Assembly (NCBI RefSeq): GCF_028389875.1
Contig: NW_026907680.1
Coordinates: 2,790,001 to 2,854,000 of the forward strand
DNA length: 64,000 nucleotides
Direction of reading: 5' to 3'
From: Rhea pennata
Taxonomy: Eukaryota > Chordata > Aves > Rheiformes > Rheidae
A model generated the notes under the pieces. It was not told where the DNA came from and ran no database searches. It saw only the letters and a list, made by a program, of their open reading frames with translations. How positions within the stretch are numbered: position 1 is the first letter of the stretch; the number at the start of each line of letters is the position of its first letter. The position numbers were made by a program, and so were the translations under genes. Shown piece after piece: positions 44,885 through 55,900 of the stretch.

Positions 44885-45195
44885 TGCTCGGACGCCTGGG
44901 CCCCTGACGTGGGAAGGGATGGGGACTTCCTGGGCACGTGGAAGGAGGGGCCCAGACGCCTGGGCCCCTGGGGTAGGGGGAGGCAATGGGGTGTCCGGAT
45001 GCCTGGGCCCTGGAGTCGGGGCGGGGCGGAGGGATGCCCGTACGCCTGGGCCGCTCGCGTAGTGGGCAGAAGAGAGGTGCCCGGACACCTGGGCCCCTCA
45101 GGTAGAGGCGGGCAGGAGAGTGCCCAGATGCCTGGGCCCCTGGGGTGCAGGGGGGCAGAGGGGTGCCTGGACCCCTGGGGTGGGGGGGAGCAGGG
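44885..45195. repeat. GC-rich minisatellite, right arm
   Basis: About six loose units of 45-55 bp with the core CGGACGCCTGGGCCCCTGG. It is the mirror of 38,560-38,872 and lies directly downstream of the candidate first-exon donor, so it would be intronic. Confidence 0.8.
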
Positions 45196-45816
45196 GGGAT
45201 GTTGCCCCAGTGGTCCCCATTGCGCTGCATATGTGTGTGCGTGGGGCTGCCGTGTGTGTGTCTTTGCCTGTGAAAGGCCCAGCTGTGTCGTTGGCATGTG
45301 CGTGTCGGCGTGTTTGTGGGGCAGCCATGTTGACGTGTGCATGGTTGCTGCAGAACAAACCAAGGGTGATGAGCTCAATTGAACGTATTTGCCATGACAC
45401 TGTCTGAAATTAGCTTAAAACTCCAATGCAGTGAGTTCCCAGCAAGACATACAGGTTGAACCAGGTGATGGTATGTCTCCTCCCTGTCAGAGGTGCTCAT
45501 CGTACATCATCCATAGCTCCAGCATTTCCCATGGCCAGTTCACACTGCGCAGCTGTGGTGGTCTCTGATAGGGCTGTAATTAGCTGTGCTGTCACTTGAT
45601 GGCACTGGCTCAGTGGAGATGGGAGCAGCCATGAGAAAGGGTCACCAGCAAGGCTGGGAGGTGGCCTGGGAGTCCTAGTCCCCTAAGGGAAGGAGCCTCC
45701 TTTGGAAAGGTGTCTGCTCTGTCCTTCCCTTCTGCAGCGCCCCATTGACCATGCAAGATTGGAGCTCCCTCCCATTGCTTCCCCTCTCATTTCTTTTCTG
45801 TTTTGCTGTCCCACAG

Positions 45817-46446
45817 GCTTTAGGGGCAGAGAACAAATCCCCAAAGAATCTGTTCAAATGTTGGCAGTGACAGGTGAGACTTTTGGGGGCAAAATGCCTC
45901 AAAACCAGGGGCTGCGGCTCAAACACCCAGTCTAAATCACAGCATTGGCCCCGGCACAGCCCCAGTTTGAATTAGACCTTCACACGAGCCTCTGCTTTCG
46001 GCTAGATGCTGCCATCACCCACTAACAACAGAGAGGACTGGGTGCTCCGTGGTGCCGTTCATTTCCTCCTTGGGTCGTGCTAGCTCAGGCAAACCCCTCT
46101 CTGAAGTGGCTGCTGCTCCATGACCAGTGAAGCAGCTGAAAGAGCACCAGTGTGTCCACAGATGACTAACCCTTTGCTTCTGGCCTCCCCAGGGGAACAC
46201 TTTGTTGATAGGCACCGAGTGGAGCTGACTGAACGCGTTGTAGAAGTGAAAGGTGTCCTGGACCTCCTGCTCGGGGACATTCTGGACTTTGAGCAATACC
46301 AAAGAATTCTGGCGGAGAAACCATCCCACACCATGATGCGTGAGCTGTTCAGGCTGATGCCGAGCTGGACTTCCTGGTGCAAGGATCGCCTGTACGAGGC
46401 CCTGAAGAAAAAGCCCCCACCCCTCGTTGAAGTCCTTGAGAAGTAA
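45817..46446 (+). CDS. CARD-only protein (ASC/NLRP1/CARD8-type CARD)
   Basis: Two exons are clear. The first is 45817-45873 (acceptor TGTCCCACAG, donor CAG|GTGAGA). The second is 46193-46446 (acceptor CTCCCCAG, stop TAA). They join in phase. The ATG at 45858 opens an 89-residue protein consisting almost wholly of one CARD. Family-typical words are HFVDRHRVEL, VLDLLLGDIL, EQYQRILAE, MRELF and SWCKDRLYEAL, in the order and spacing of the CARDs of ASC, NLRP1 and CARD8. CARDs mediate helical-bundle assembly with other CARD proteins in inflammasome and apoptosis signalling. A lone CARD could act as an adaptor or decoy, as the mammalian CARD-only proteins do (inference). The frame is also open upstream of the ATG within the exon, so an earlier exon from the CpG island at 44.7 kb could extend the N-terminus. 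No FIIND, PYD or NACHT is visible nearby. Confidence 0.75.
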
Positions 46447-46552
46447 TTTGCCGAGGCACTGACTGCTCTGTGATACAGAGGAGTTCTTCCATGGAGAAGC
46501 CAAGTTCCTCTAGGCAGCTCACAAGTGACTTCACAAATGGCAGCATCACCAA

Positions 46553-47255
46553 ATCACTGAATCAACACATTGCTGAAGTTGGAAAGCACCCCTGGAGAAC
46601 ATCTGCCTCCACCCTCTTTTCTTTTATACCTGGAGGTATACCTGGAGCATGCTGACTGAGACCGTGTCCAGTTGGGTTTTGAGCAGCAACAAGGATGGAG
46701 ACTCATAGTCCTGCTGAGCAACTTGGTCCAGTCTTCCATCGCTCTTGTAGCAGAAAATCTTTTCTTACATTTCAATGGAATTTCTTGTATTTCTACATGT
46801 GCCTGTTGCCTCCCATCCTGCCACTGGCTGTCACAGAAGAATCTGTCTCTGTCTTCTTTATGCCATGTCCCCATCAGGTACTTCTGTACATTCAAATTGC
46901 CCTGAGCCTTCTCCCCTTACACACTGAACAGGCCCAGCTATCTCTGTCTCTCCTCATACAGGAGATGCTCCAGGCCCTTAGTCTTCTTTGTGATTGGACT
47001 CACTCCAGTAGGTCCATGTTTCTCTTGTGCTGGTGGACCAAGCTCTCCAAGTGCGGCCTCACCAGTGCTGAGCAGAGGGGAAGGATCACCTGCCTCCACC
47101 TGCTGGCAATGCTCTTCCTGATGCAGCCCAGGATACCATGGCTGCTCTTTGCCACCAGAGCACGTTGCTGGTTCATGGTCAGCTTGGTGCCCACCACAAC
47201 CCCCAGGTCCTTCTCTGAAAAGCTCCTCTCCAGCACAGCCAGGTATCAGCACCCC
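46553..47255 (-). mobile_element. CR1 LINE 3' part (right arm)
   Basis: It is the mirror of 36,500-37,203, with the same RT C-terminal words on the minus strand and the tail at the low-coordinate end (AATCACTGAATCAA). It lies immediately 3' of the CARD gene. Confidence 0.92.
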
Positions 47256-47382
47256 TCCCTGGTTACGCACCAAGTCCCTGCTTCATCAGGACATTGATGA
47301 AGAAGCAATGGGAGACAGCGTGGAGCCCTCCTGGAGGCAGCTGCACAACACCTGCTGCTCTCCTCTCCTGCACTGAGCTTGC

Positions 47383-49440
47383 CAACACCCCTGCTGCCTC
47401 CCCAGGCTGGTTGCTCCCTCCCAGGCACTAACAGCAGCCTTGTGGCCACTGGTGGCCTCTCAGGTCTTGAGGCGCAAGTGAGCTCACTAGCAGAAGCAGC
47501 AGCAAGGTTCCTCCTCCTGGCTTCCAGGTGGGTGTGGCTGGAATCACCTCCCTGTCAGCACTGACACCATTTTCCTGCCGCGACGCTCCCGGGTGCAAGG
47601 CACAAGTGCCCTCACACTCAGCATCAAAGCCTTGTGCCTGCCAGTGGCCATGCTGGGCTGCACTGGAGGGTTTTCCAGTGCAGGAGGACTGAAGTAGGGG
47701 ACACAGAACAGATCCAGGAGCAATGTGCTCAGTGCTAAGAGAATGCTGAAAATGCTACATGTCTGTAGCAGGAAGAGAATGGAAGGGAGCAGAGGGACTG
47801 CTTTGGCTAAAAGGCAGCACCTGACTTGAGCAAGACCACACGTGTGCTTCCATACAAAATACTTAGGCAGCTCCATCAAGCTGCAGAAGAAAGGTTAGCC
47901 AGTTGGTTACTCGCACGAGAAGGGACATGGACTTTACGGTGCCAGACATGCTCCGTATCCCTGCAGGCTTGTTAGAGGGAAGTGCCATGTGCCTGGCAGT
48001 TTTTGAAACCCCTTGGAGTTTAGGTTCAGCCTGCGGCAAGGATTTCTCACAGCCAGACCACTTAGTGGGAAACCATTACCGTGCTGTGTAAAGCAAATAT
48101 TTTTCACCAGCATTGCATTGTATTTTGTGCCGGTCACATCCTTTCTGCTCAGAATATCACAATGCCTCTGTATTGCCCTGGAAAGTGGCATTTGCTGAAG
48201 ATCCTTCAGTAGATGCATGGAGGCCAACACATGTACTTCCAACTTCACCTGCACCTGGGAGAGGGGGAAAAAAAAACCCCAGTGTTAGTATTCCAGAACA
48301 CGTAGCCCAAAGCGTTTGTGGAAATAAATAGTACATGGGAGTGGACGGTGCAAAAATGTAGAGAGATGTAAAGCCCTCAGAGGAACTCAAAATGAAAGGG
48401 GCCCACACAGAGGAAGACATTTGATTTTTTGTGTTTGATTATCACTCAACGGGCTCTTGAAAGAGAGTGAAGGAAATTCCACTGGATATCCCCGTCAAAG
48501 GGATGGGGCCGAACTCTTTTCACTAGTGCCACGCAACAGGACAAGAGGCAACGGGCACAAACTGAACCAGCGGAAGCTCCGCCTCAATATGAGGAGGAAT
48601 TTCTTTCCTGTGAGAGTGACCGAGCACTGGGAGAGGTTTCCCAGAGACATTGTGGAGTCTCCTCCTCTGGAGAGATTCAGACCCTGCCCGGATGCAACCC
48701 TGTCTAACATGGTCGAGGTGACCCTGCCTGAGCAGGGAGGTAGGACTAGATGATCCCCTGAGGTCCCTTCCAACCTTACCCATTCTGTGATTCTGTGACA
48801 TGCCCCACACGTTTTCAGAAAACCCACCGACCATATCTACTTACACCACTGCCCAACCTGGACTCCTGCAGGTTGGACTCCTGTCTCCAAGCGTCCCATC
48901 TTCCTTCACAGCTCAGAAAGGCAGTTTTATGGAGGACAAATCTTTTAGCCGCTTTCTGCTGAGCCTTCTCGATGGAGATGTATATGCATACACAAACACA
49001 CACACGGGTACCACTTGCCCTGTCGAAACTTCCTTTTTTTCCAGGGAAACTCCTCTACAGGACTATGTAAACCAACCAAGAAGACCCTCAGTGTCTTCCT
49101 GCATCGAGCACAATCAGATAAAGTCTCAGAAGCCAATAAATGACATTGCTGCCAGTCAGCACGGGATGACATTCAAAAATGCTAGTGTTAGGCAATAGGT
49201 TTGTGGACACGCCAGCAAATGTTGAAAGCTGTAGAGAAACAAATCACAGTGCTGGGTGAGGAAAAGATCCTGGAGAAAAAAGGACCTCTCTGATGAGCTC
49301 CGTGCTTTGAAATAGGTCCTGTCACAAAGCAGGGACTGCAGAGGAACCAGTTTGCCCTCCTCCTCCGCCCATACCTTTCCTTTGTCAGAGCCTGGGAAGC
49401 ACACTGCATACACGAGTGGAAGGCCCACATCTCCAGTGGA
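47383..49440 (-). repeat. Segmental repeat U, copy U3 (inverted)
   Basis: It is the mirror of U2 and, in its outer part, of U1. It shares the CR1 insertion with U1 (here 48,491-48,797). The 161-codon open frame of U1 is split here into two overlapping frames at 47,934-48,420, which argues against coding. Confidence 0.8.
48491..48797 (+). mobile_element. CR1 LINE 3' fragment in U3
   Basis: ORF2 C-terminal words (LRLNMRRNFFPVRVTEHWERF) are followed by the tail CCATTCTGTGATTCTGTG. It is orthologous in position to 628-935 of U1. Confidence 0.92.
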
Positions 49441-51530
49441 TCTGAGGAGCTTTCCTTCTCTGACAATACCTATGCAGACTCTTCCTGGGCCCTTCTGCGA
49501 ATGGAGCCATTAGGAGCCACAGTCATCTCAGTGTGGCCGGGGACACTGGTAGGGAGTTCTTGTTTTCTTCTTGAAATTGTATGAGTAAAGAGAAAAGCAA
49601 GAACTCAGCCCGTCCAGGAGAGCTCCTGCTGAAGGTAGCAGCCCAGCATGCCAAGAGGCCCACTTGTGTTCTGAGGCCGTACTTGAAGACCAGGCTGAGA
49701 AAATTGTGGGCTTTACCTGAGGACTTTGGCTCCCCAGTATGACTTAAGGCCTTTGTGATAAGGAGTTCCCGCACCCTTTTCCAATCCAAATCATGCTCCC
49801 ATACAGGCAGCTGACTCTCTGCTGTGACAAACGTGGTCTGGAGGAAAAAGCCAGCCCAAGATGTCTTTCTGCCTTGCTTGCTTCTGGTAGGGATCAATCT
49901 TTTCAAACAAACCAAAACCAGAACCTCTCATTCCTCTCCATGTTATAGGCTCCCCAAATAAGAGCTACAGAAGGACCAAAGCACAGGGAATGGCTGGGCA
50001 ATAAAGTGCCAGAGGGTATTTGCTGCAGGAGGAGTAAGGCCTCTTGGGGAGTAAATGAGCACATCTGAACTTTGCATGCACCGGGGCAGGCTGTGAGCTA
50101 ACAGCTCTTGGTCAGGAAGGAGAGGCAAGAGAGAGGTCGCTGAAAGCCGCATCTCCTTGCCCTGCGGAGGTGAGAAGAAGCCCAGCAGAAGTGCTTTGAA
50201 GAGGAAGAGAGAAGCCAAGCAAGGAGCCGCATCTGGCCCTGCCACACATTGACGGTGTGCTTTCAGCCCAAGGTGGGGGTGCGCTTCTGGAAGGACCAAG
50301 CGGACAAAGGCTTTGTGTCTCCTGCCTCTGGCTGAGGAAGCTCCCAGGCCCCAGGCTGCTGGAAGAAGACCCTGTTGGGGCAATCAGTGCATTTTTGGCT
50401 GTTCTGCACCTACTTGCTGCTGTTCCAGCCTGTGCTAGAAAGACTGTGCTGAAGCACCAGCAGCTCTCGGAACACTGACCTCAAGCACTTAGTGAGCTGC
50501 AGTTTGCAAGCAGAACCTCCGTGTACTTGCTGCTGCTCCAGCCTTTGCAAGAGAGGCCTAGGCTGGAGTAACATCTCGTTGGAATCGGACTCTCTCCTAA
50601 GCCAGAGGTCTGTCTGCAGAGAAGGCAGTGCCTGGCCTGGCCCAGGGGCCTGTGGGGAAGAGGCTCTGCGGGCTGGCAGAGGCCATGTGGGGTTTTCTGG
50701 GAGGAAAACATCTGCACTGGAGGAGAAGAGAGCTAAATTCCCTAATTCTCCCTCCCACCGCACTTCTGTTCTGCCTTCCTCCCCTTCTCGCACCATGGCT
50801 CCACCGCCTGCTGCTTTTCCTGCCAGCACCAAATGCCCTCTCCCATGTCTATTGCCTGCCTTAGCCAACACACACCAGCCCACTTCTGGGGCACTTGGCT
50901 GTGCCCCAGAGAGCCCTCCCGGCAGCAGGGCACTGCCTTGGGGCACCCACCTCTTGGCAGGTGCCAAGGAGCAGCTGCCACAAAGGCTCCTGGGGCCAGC
51001 AGAGCTGCTGCTGCTGCTGCTGCTGTGCGTGGGCAGAGCAGGGGCAAAAGCACTTTCTGAGCTTCCCCACAGACCTGCTGACCCCTCAGCAGACTCCCCA
51101 GTCTCCAGCTCTTCTCCAGCCTTGGCACCTCCTTTTCCCTTCCCCCAAAACAACAGCGTGGAACAGAAAGCCAACACTCAGGAAACCTCCTTCCCTGTGG
51201 AGTCGTCCCTGCCTTGACTTTCCTCCGGGCAAGCTCCTGGGGCTGAGCAGCAGCTCTGAGCAGCCTTGCCCCACACAGCCTCTGATCTGGGACAGCAAGA
51301 TCCTGCCCTTCTGTGGGCTGCTACTTCCCACCATGGCTTCTCCATGCAGCACTGCAGGCAGTTGCCCAGGCGGGCTGAGTGCTGACCAAGGCAGGTGGCA
51401 GAGGCATGGCCCTGGGCAACCTGACCTCCCAGGACACTGCTCTCAGCCACAGCCCTGGGCACACCTGGCTGCACGCACGCCCTGCTCGCACAGCCCTACA
51501 CCCTCCCCGGCAGAAGGAAGCCGTGCCGCC
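49428..51530 (-). repeat. Inverted-duplication block B, right copy
   Basis: It is the mirror of 29,856-32,004. At 51,530 the homology to the left arm jumps to 57,047. I found no splice-supported exon in it. Overlapping open frames on both strands reflect the low-stop, GC-rich composition. Confidence 0.75.
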
Positions 51531-52961
51531 CTGTCCCTCGGACACTGTGGCAGCAAGTCCCTGCCCTAAAGCACCAGCTGCTCCACCGAGAGAGCTCTCT
51601 GGAAAGATGGCCTCAACCATCACCTGCGCGAGGTCTCCAGGACCCTGCGAGCAGCTCAGCAGCACTGCCCTGCAGCCAGAGACTTCCCACTGGAAGGGCT
51701 CTGCCCATTTCTGCCAGAAGGAGCTCTCAGCTGCTGCCTCCCTCCTGAGCGTCCGGAGCTTCCCTCCGTTTTGTCTCAGCTCAGCTCAGCACGGGCAGGC
51801 AGTGCCCTCAGCACTGCGGCTCCTGGCAGAGGAGCTGCTCCTGCACCCAACAGGGAAGTCATTTCCCCAGGCTTCGGGGAGTGATTGAGCTGAGTCAGCC
51901 TGGGCCCCTCATTTCTTTGGGGAGAAGCCCTCCAGGTGGTGGGGCAGACACCTCCATCCCATGCATGCCACCAACCCCCAGGACGGTTGTGGGATTCATC
52001 CTGCTTAAGCTGCCGTGTGCCCAAAAGAGGTGCACAGAAGTGTGCGAGCTCCTTGTCCCCCCTCCCATTTCCAGTCCAAGGTGGTGGAAGGTGGGAGTCA
52101 GCTGCTGCCATGGAAACACTGGGTGACACCAGAGGTGCCAGAGGTGATCCAGGGCATGCGCAAGTGCCTGCGAGTTCTCCCTGGGCAATGTGGAGAGACA
52201 CAGACCCGTGTGTGGCATCATCTGGGGGCTCTGGGGGACATTCCCAGAGGCAGGATGCACCAGCTACCCACGCCTGGCAGGAAGAAACTTCTGCTTCAGC
52301 ACTGAGGCAGGGCTTTGCTGCCTGCCAAGGCCTTGCTGGAGGTTTCCCTGCCATCGGTCCGTTCTCAGCACTTCCTTGCACTGGGGGCAGCAGGAGCCGC
52401 AGCCTGTGCTGTGTCGCCATGGGTGGAGGCTGGTGCAGTGCCCCACTGCCCCCCTCCCCTCGCAGCCAGGTTTCCCGCATGGGGCCATGGCCTGGCTGAG
52501 TGCAGCCGCAGCACCCAGCCCAGCCGGTCCCCCGGTGGGGTTATCCCTGCCCCAGGACCTCCCCAGTGCGGGGGTCACGGCAGCCCCACAAGTGCCCCGT
52601 GCAGCCCCTCCCCACTGCAGGGCCAGCCCTGGCCGGGGGCCCCGGGGGTCCCGGTCCCCTCTGTGACACAGGCTGGCGTCACAGGGGACATCCCTGCTGG
52701 GTCACAGCCACCGCTGCCCTCTCCCGCCTGCCCACGCACCCTCCCCACTCATCCCGCACAGCCCGCCGCAGCACAGGCGCTGGGGCTGCTCTGGGCACCG
52801 CTGTGCTGCCAGGAGCCGACGAGCCCCAGCGGGAGCTGGCGACGGGAGCCCGGGGCAGCGCGGGGCTGCGCTGAAGGGCGCAGCAGGAGCAGCCGAGTGG
52901 CCAGGAAGCCTTTGCAGGGACCCTCCCGCTGCACGGCCAAGCCAGAGCGCCCGGCACGGAC
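51531..52961 (+). other. Region upstream of the CCDC81-like gene
   Basis: Unique to the right arm and increasingly GC-rich towards 52,960, consistent with a promoter region, though no TATA box is evident. An open frame at 52,015-52,305 has an acceptor-like CCCATTTCCAG at about 52,077 and reads SKVVEGGSQLLPWKHWV onward. I do not recognise it. It could be a last exon of another gene or chance. Confidence 0.4.
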
Positions 52962-55900
52962 ATGGAGCTCCGGGACGCTGGCCGCGCCACGCAGCGTGAG
53001 CAGCGGATGCCCATCATCCCCCCGCGGGGTAAGGCCTTCGCGACCTCCTTGCCCAGGATTGCTGTCGAGAGGCTGAGCACCAAGATGGGCTGTAGATGCC
53101 TGGGGGCTGTGGGGAGCCTGGGCAGGCTGGGGGTGCCCCAAGGCTCCTGCGCTGATGGTGCCTTGTGGTGCAGGGGGCATGACGTGTCTTTGCCTTGCTT
53201 TGCAGTGGCCGTGCCCATCTGGGAGGGTGTCTCCAACTACATCCAGGAGAAGCTGGTGCTGAACAAGGTGGATGTGCCATCCTCTCCCTCCCCTCCCATA
53301 CCCATGCTGGCAGCAGCACTGACCCCTCGGGGCCATGGGCCGCAATAGTCCTGCCCCTCCTCTCCAAGCAGAAGCAACCTCCCTGCAGAAGCATGCTGCA
53401 AATGACAGCTGTGCCCCAGACCGACTTCTCCCAAAAGGGAGGTGCCCAATGTGCAGTGCAGCTGCGGTTGCTGGAAGGGTGGGAGGCTTTCTGGGCCCTC
53501 TCTGGAGATCCTGGCAGAGTGCAAGGCCAGAAAGGGAGCTGTTCTGGGAAAGCCTTTTCTTCGTGTGCTGGAGGGGCGGCAACGTTGCCTTTGGAGGCTG
53601 AGGAGGAGGGGGAGGAAACTATGGGGAATGGCCTTCTCAGGGAGTTCTCCAGGGCTTCCGCCAAGCTTTCCAGAAGGCTCTGTCTTGCCCCTTTGCATGC
53701 CAGCCATGGGCAGGGCACCTAGCACCGTGGCCATGCTTGGAGAACAACTCTCTCTTTGTCTGTCTCCCATGCTTCTAAGGCTTCTCTCTACTTCTCTGGC
53801 TGCAGGATGTGAGAATTATTCCCCTTGGCACCTTCAGTGTTGCTACAAAACAAGTCGTTGCTGGCAAGAACGGTCCTCTGACTGTTCAGAGACCCGCATT
53901 TCGCCTCTCAAGCAACCTTGTGGATCTTCACGGCCTCAGCCACGAGGAGGCCTCTGTTGCTGGTAAGAAGGCAGACTGAAACCTCGGCTTCCCCTGGGGA
54001 CATCGCGGGGCTGTGGCTCTCTGCTGTTTCCCAGGGGCTGTTAGAAATTGAGACTTGCTGCCCCGGGTGCTGAGCAGAGCTTCAGGGTGTTTTGATTGTC
54101 ACAACATTATAATGCAGAATCCAACGAGAGTCTCTCGGTGTGTCTCTCTCTTGCACTGGCTCGAACGCGTGGCTCCATAGTGGGGCTTTTGTGGCTGCTG
54201 CTTCCAGTGCCGTGTAGTTGCCACTGTTGTTCCCCATTGATGCCACAGCAGCCGTCTGCTCAAAAGGACAAGTCCTTCCTATTGCTTCCTAACACCGATG
54301 GATTAAGAGGCAGCGTGGAAGGCTGTTGTGCAGCCCATGTGTTTTCCTCCTCCTTTGGAGCCAGCGTGACATGGCACAGCTAAGGCTCGTCAAAGCTAGC
54401 ATGGCCTGAGTGCCGGCACCATTCCTCTGTGCACTGCCTTCTGCCGGCAGCTGGCCCCCTTGCTGCTCTGCTTGGCCTGCCCTCCTGCCTCCCGCTCCCA
54501 GGAGATGGTCAGGGCTCGCTCTTGGTGTCTGTGCAGGGAAGGAAGCCCTGCGGTAGCCTTGTCCCAGGAGGCTGCAGAGTGCTTTGAATTTGGGCCAGGG
54601 AGGGCTGACAGGAGCCTCCTGTGGGGGCTTTTGTGGGGGTTAAAGCAGAGAGCTCTGCAGCTCCGTGCTGCCGCAAGACCTTCAGGCGCCCAGCACTGTG
54701 TGGGAGCCTGCTGAAGGGCTCCGTCCGTGACTGGGCTGCTCTTTCCTTGTTGCCTAGGGCGCAGGAAAGCTGAGACCCTCAAGTATCCTCACGTAGCCGT
54801 GGCCATCTCCGTGCCTTGGAAAACAGTGGCGGCCTGCGTGGAGGAGACCGTGTACCTTCTGTCTTGCTGCCTGGCCAATGGGAAGAACGTGGCCCTTCTT
54901 TTCAAGGGCATTGGCGTGCTTCTCATTGAAGGCAAAGAGGTGACAATGTGGTTTTACAGAGGCTTTCTGTGCAGGCTGAATGCCTCCCCACAGCTGCTCA
55001 AAGCTCTTCTGGATGTAAGTCTGCCTTTTTCCACAGCTCTCCTTCTCACCCCTTTGCAAGCCTGGCCAAGTCCAAAGCAACCGCTTTCCCCCCACTGCCG
55101 GGTCCTGGGAGTTCTTTCCTGCTAGGCTTCCTCCAGAAGTCTTCCAGAAAGTCAGCCTTTCCTTGGGGTCTTTGTGTTAGGATCCCATTTGTCTCCAGGC
55201 CTCCTCTGGCCATGTTTGGGATTGTGGGGCAGTGCGTCCAACAGCTGCTCCTCAAGTTGCAGAAGACTCTCGGGGTTTGTCACAAAGTCATTGCAAGCCA
55301 GGGCCTTTGCCCAGGTCTCCAGTGCAGCCGTGTCATTCAGCCTGGGCTTTCTGGTGCAGCAGACCTCTGCTTGCCTCCCTTGACTTCTCCACTACGCAAC
55401 AACTGCTCTCCTGCATCAGCCTCTTGGCTCTTGCCCTTGACAGAAGCCTGCCAGTGTTTCTGGCCATCTGCCTGTATTATTCCGCACCTGCTGGTCTGTA
55501 GAATGGAGGTGGGGGTGGCTGTGAGCAAGAGCGAGGGGTGTTTCCCTCTTTCTGAGTGGCAGCTTCTTCTCTGATTAGTGGAAACATGGTCTGCCCTTGT
55601 GGGCAGCAAGGTCCTTTTCTTCGTAGCATCTCACCCATGTCTCTGCCCTTTGCAGATGCCAGAGATGAGGCATTCAGTTCTCGCAAGCACCCAAACAGCG
55701 GCTTCCCTGATCCATTCTGGCTCTCTCATTGTCTTTCCAACGTGAGTACTTTGGTTTGCTCCTTTCCACCTGAGTTCCTGGCTCACCCAAAGAGCAGCTC
55801 CTCACTGCAGGTTTGGTCGAGATGTGTTACCAGAGCTAGTGAAGGCTGCTCAGGATGTGCTTGCAGAGCAAGTCTTCCGAGGAGTTGGACCCCCGTGTGC

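Noticed and set aside
43952..45088. 378-codon minus-strand open frame
   Set aside because: It runs across the GGCAGT array, a CpG island and the minisatellite, all stop-poor repeats. Opposite-strand and other frames are equally open.
46193..49900. Possible FIIND/UPA domain near the CARD, which would make an NLRP1/CARD8-like gene
   Set aside because: The CARD exon ends in a stop and is the last exon. Downstream is CR1 and repeat U, with no ZU5/UPA-like autoprocessing motif seen on either strand.
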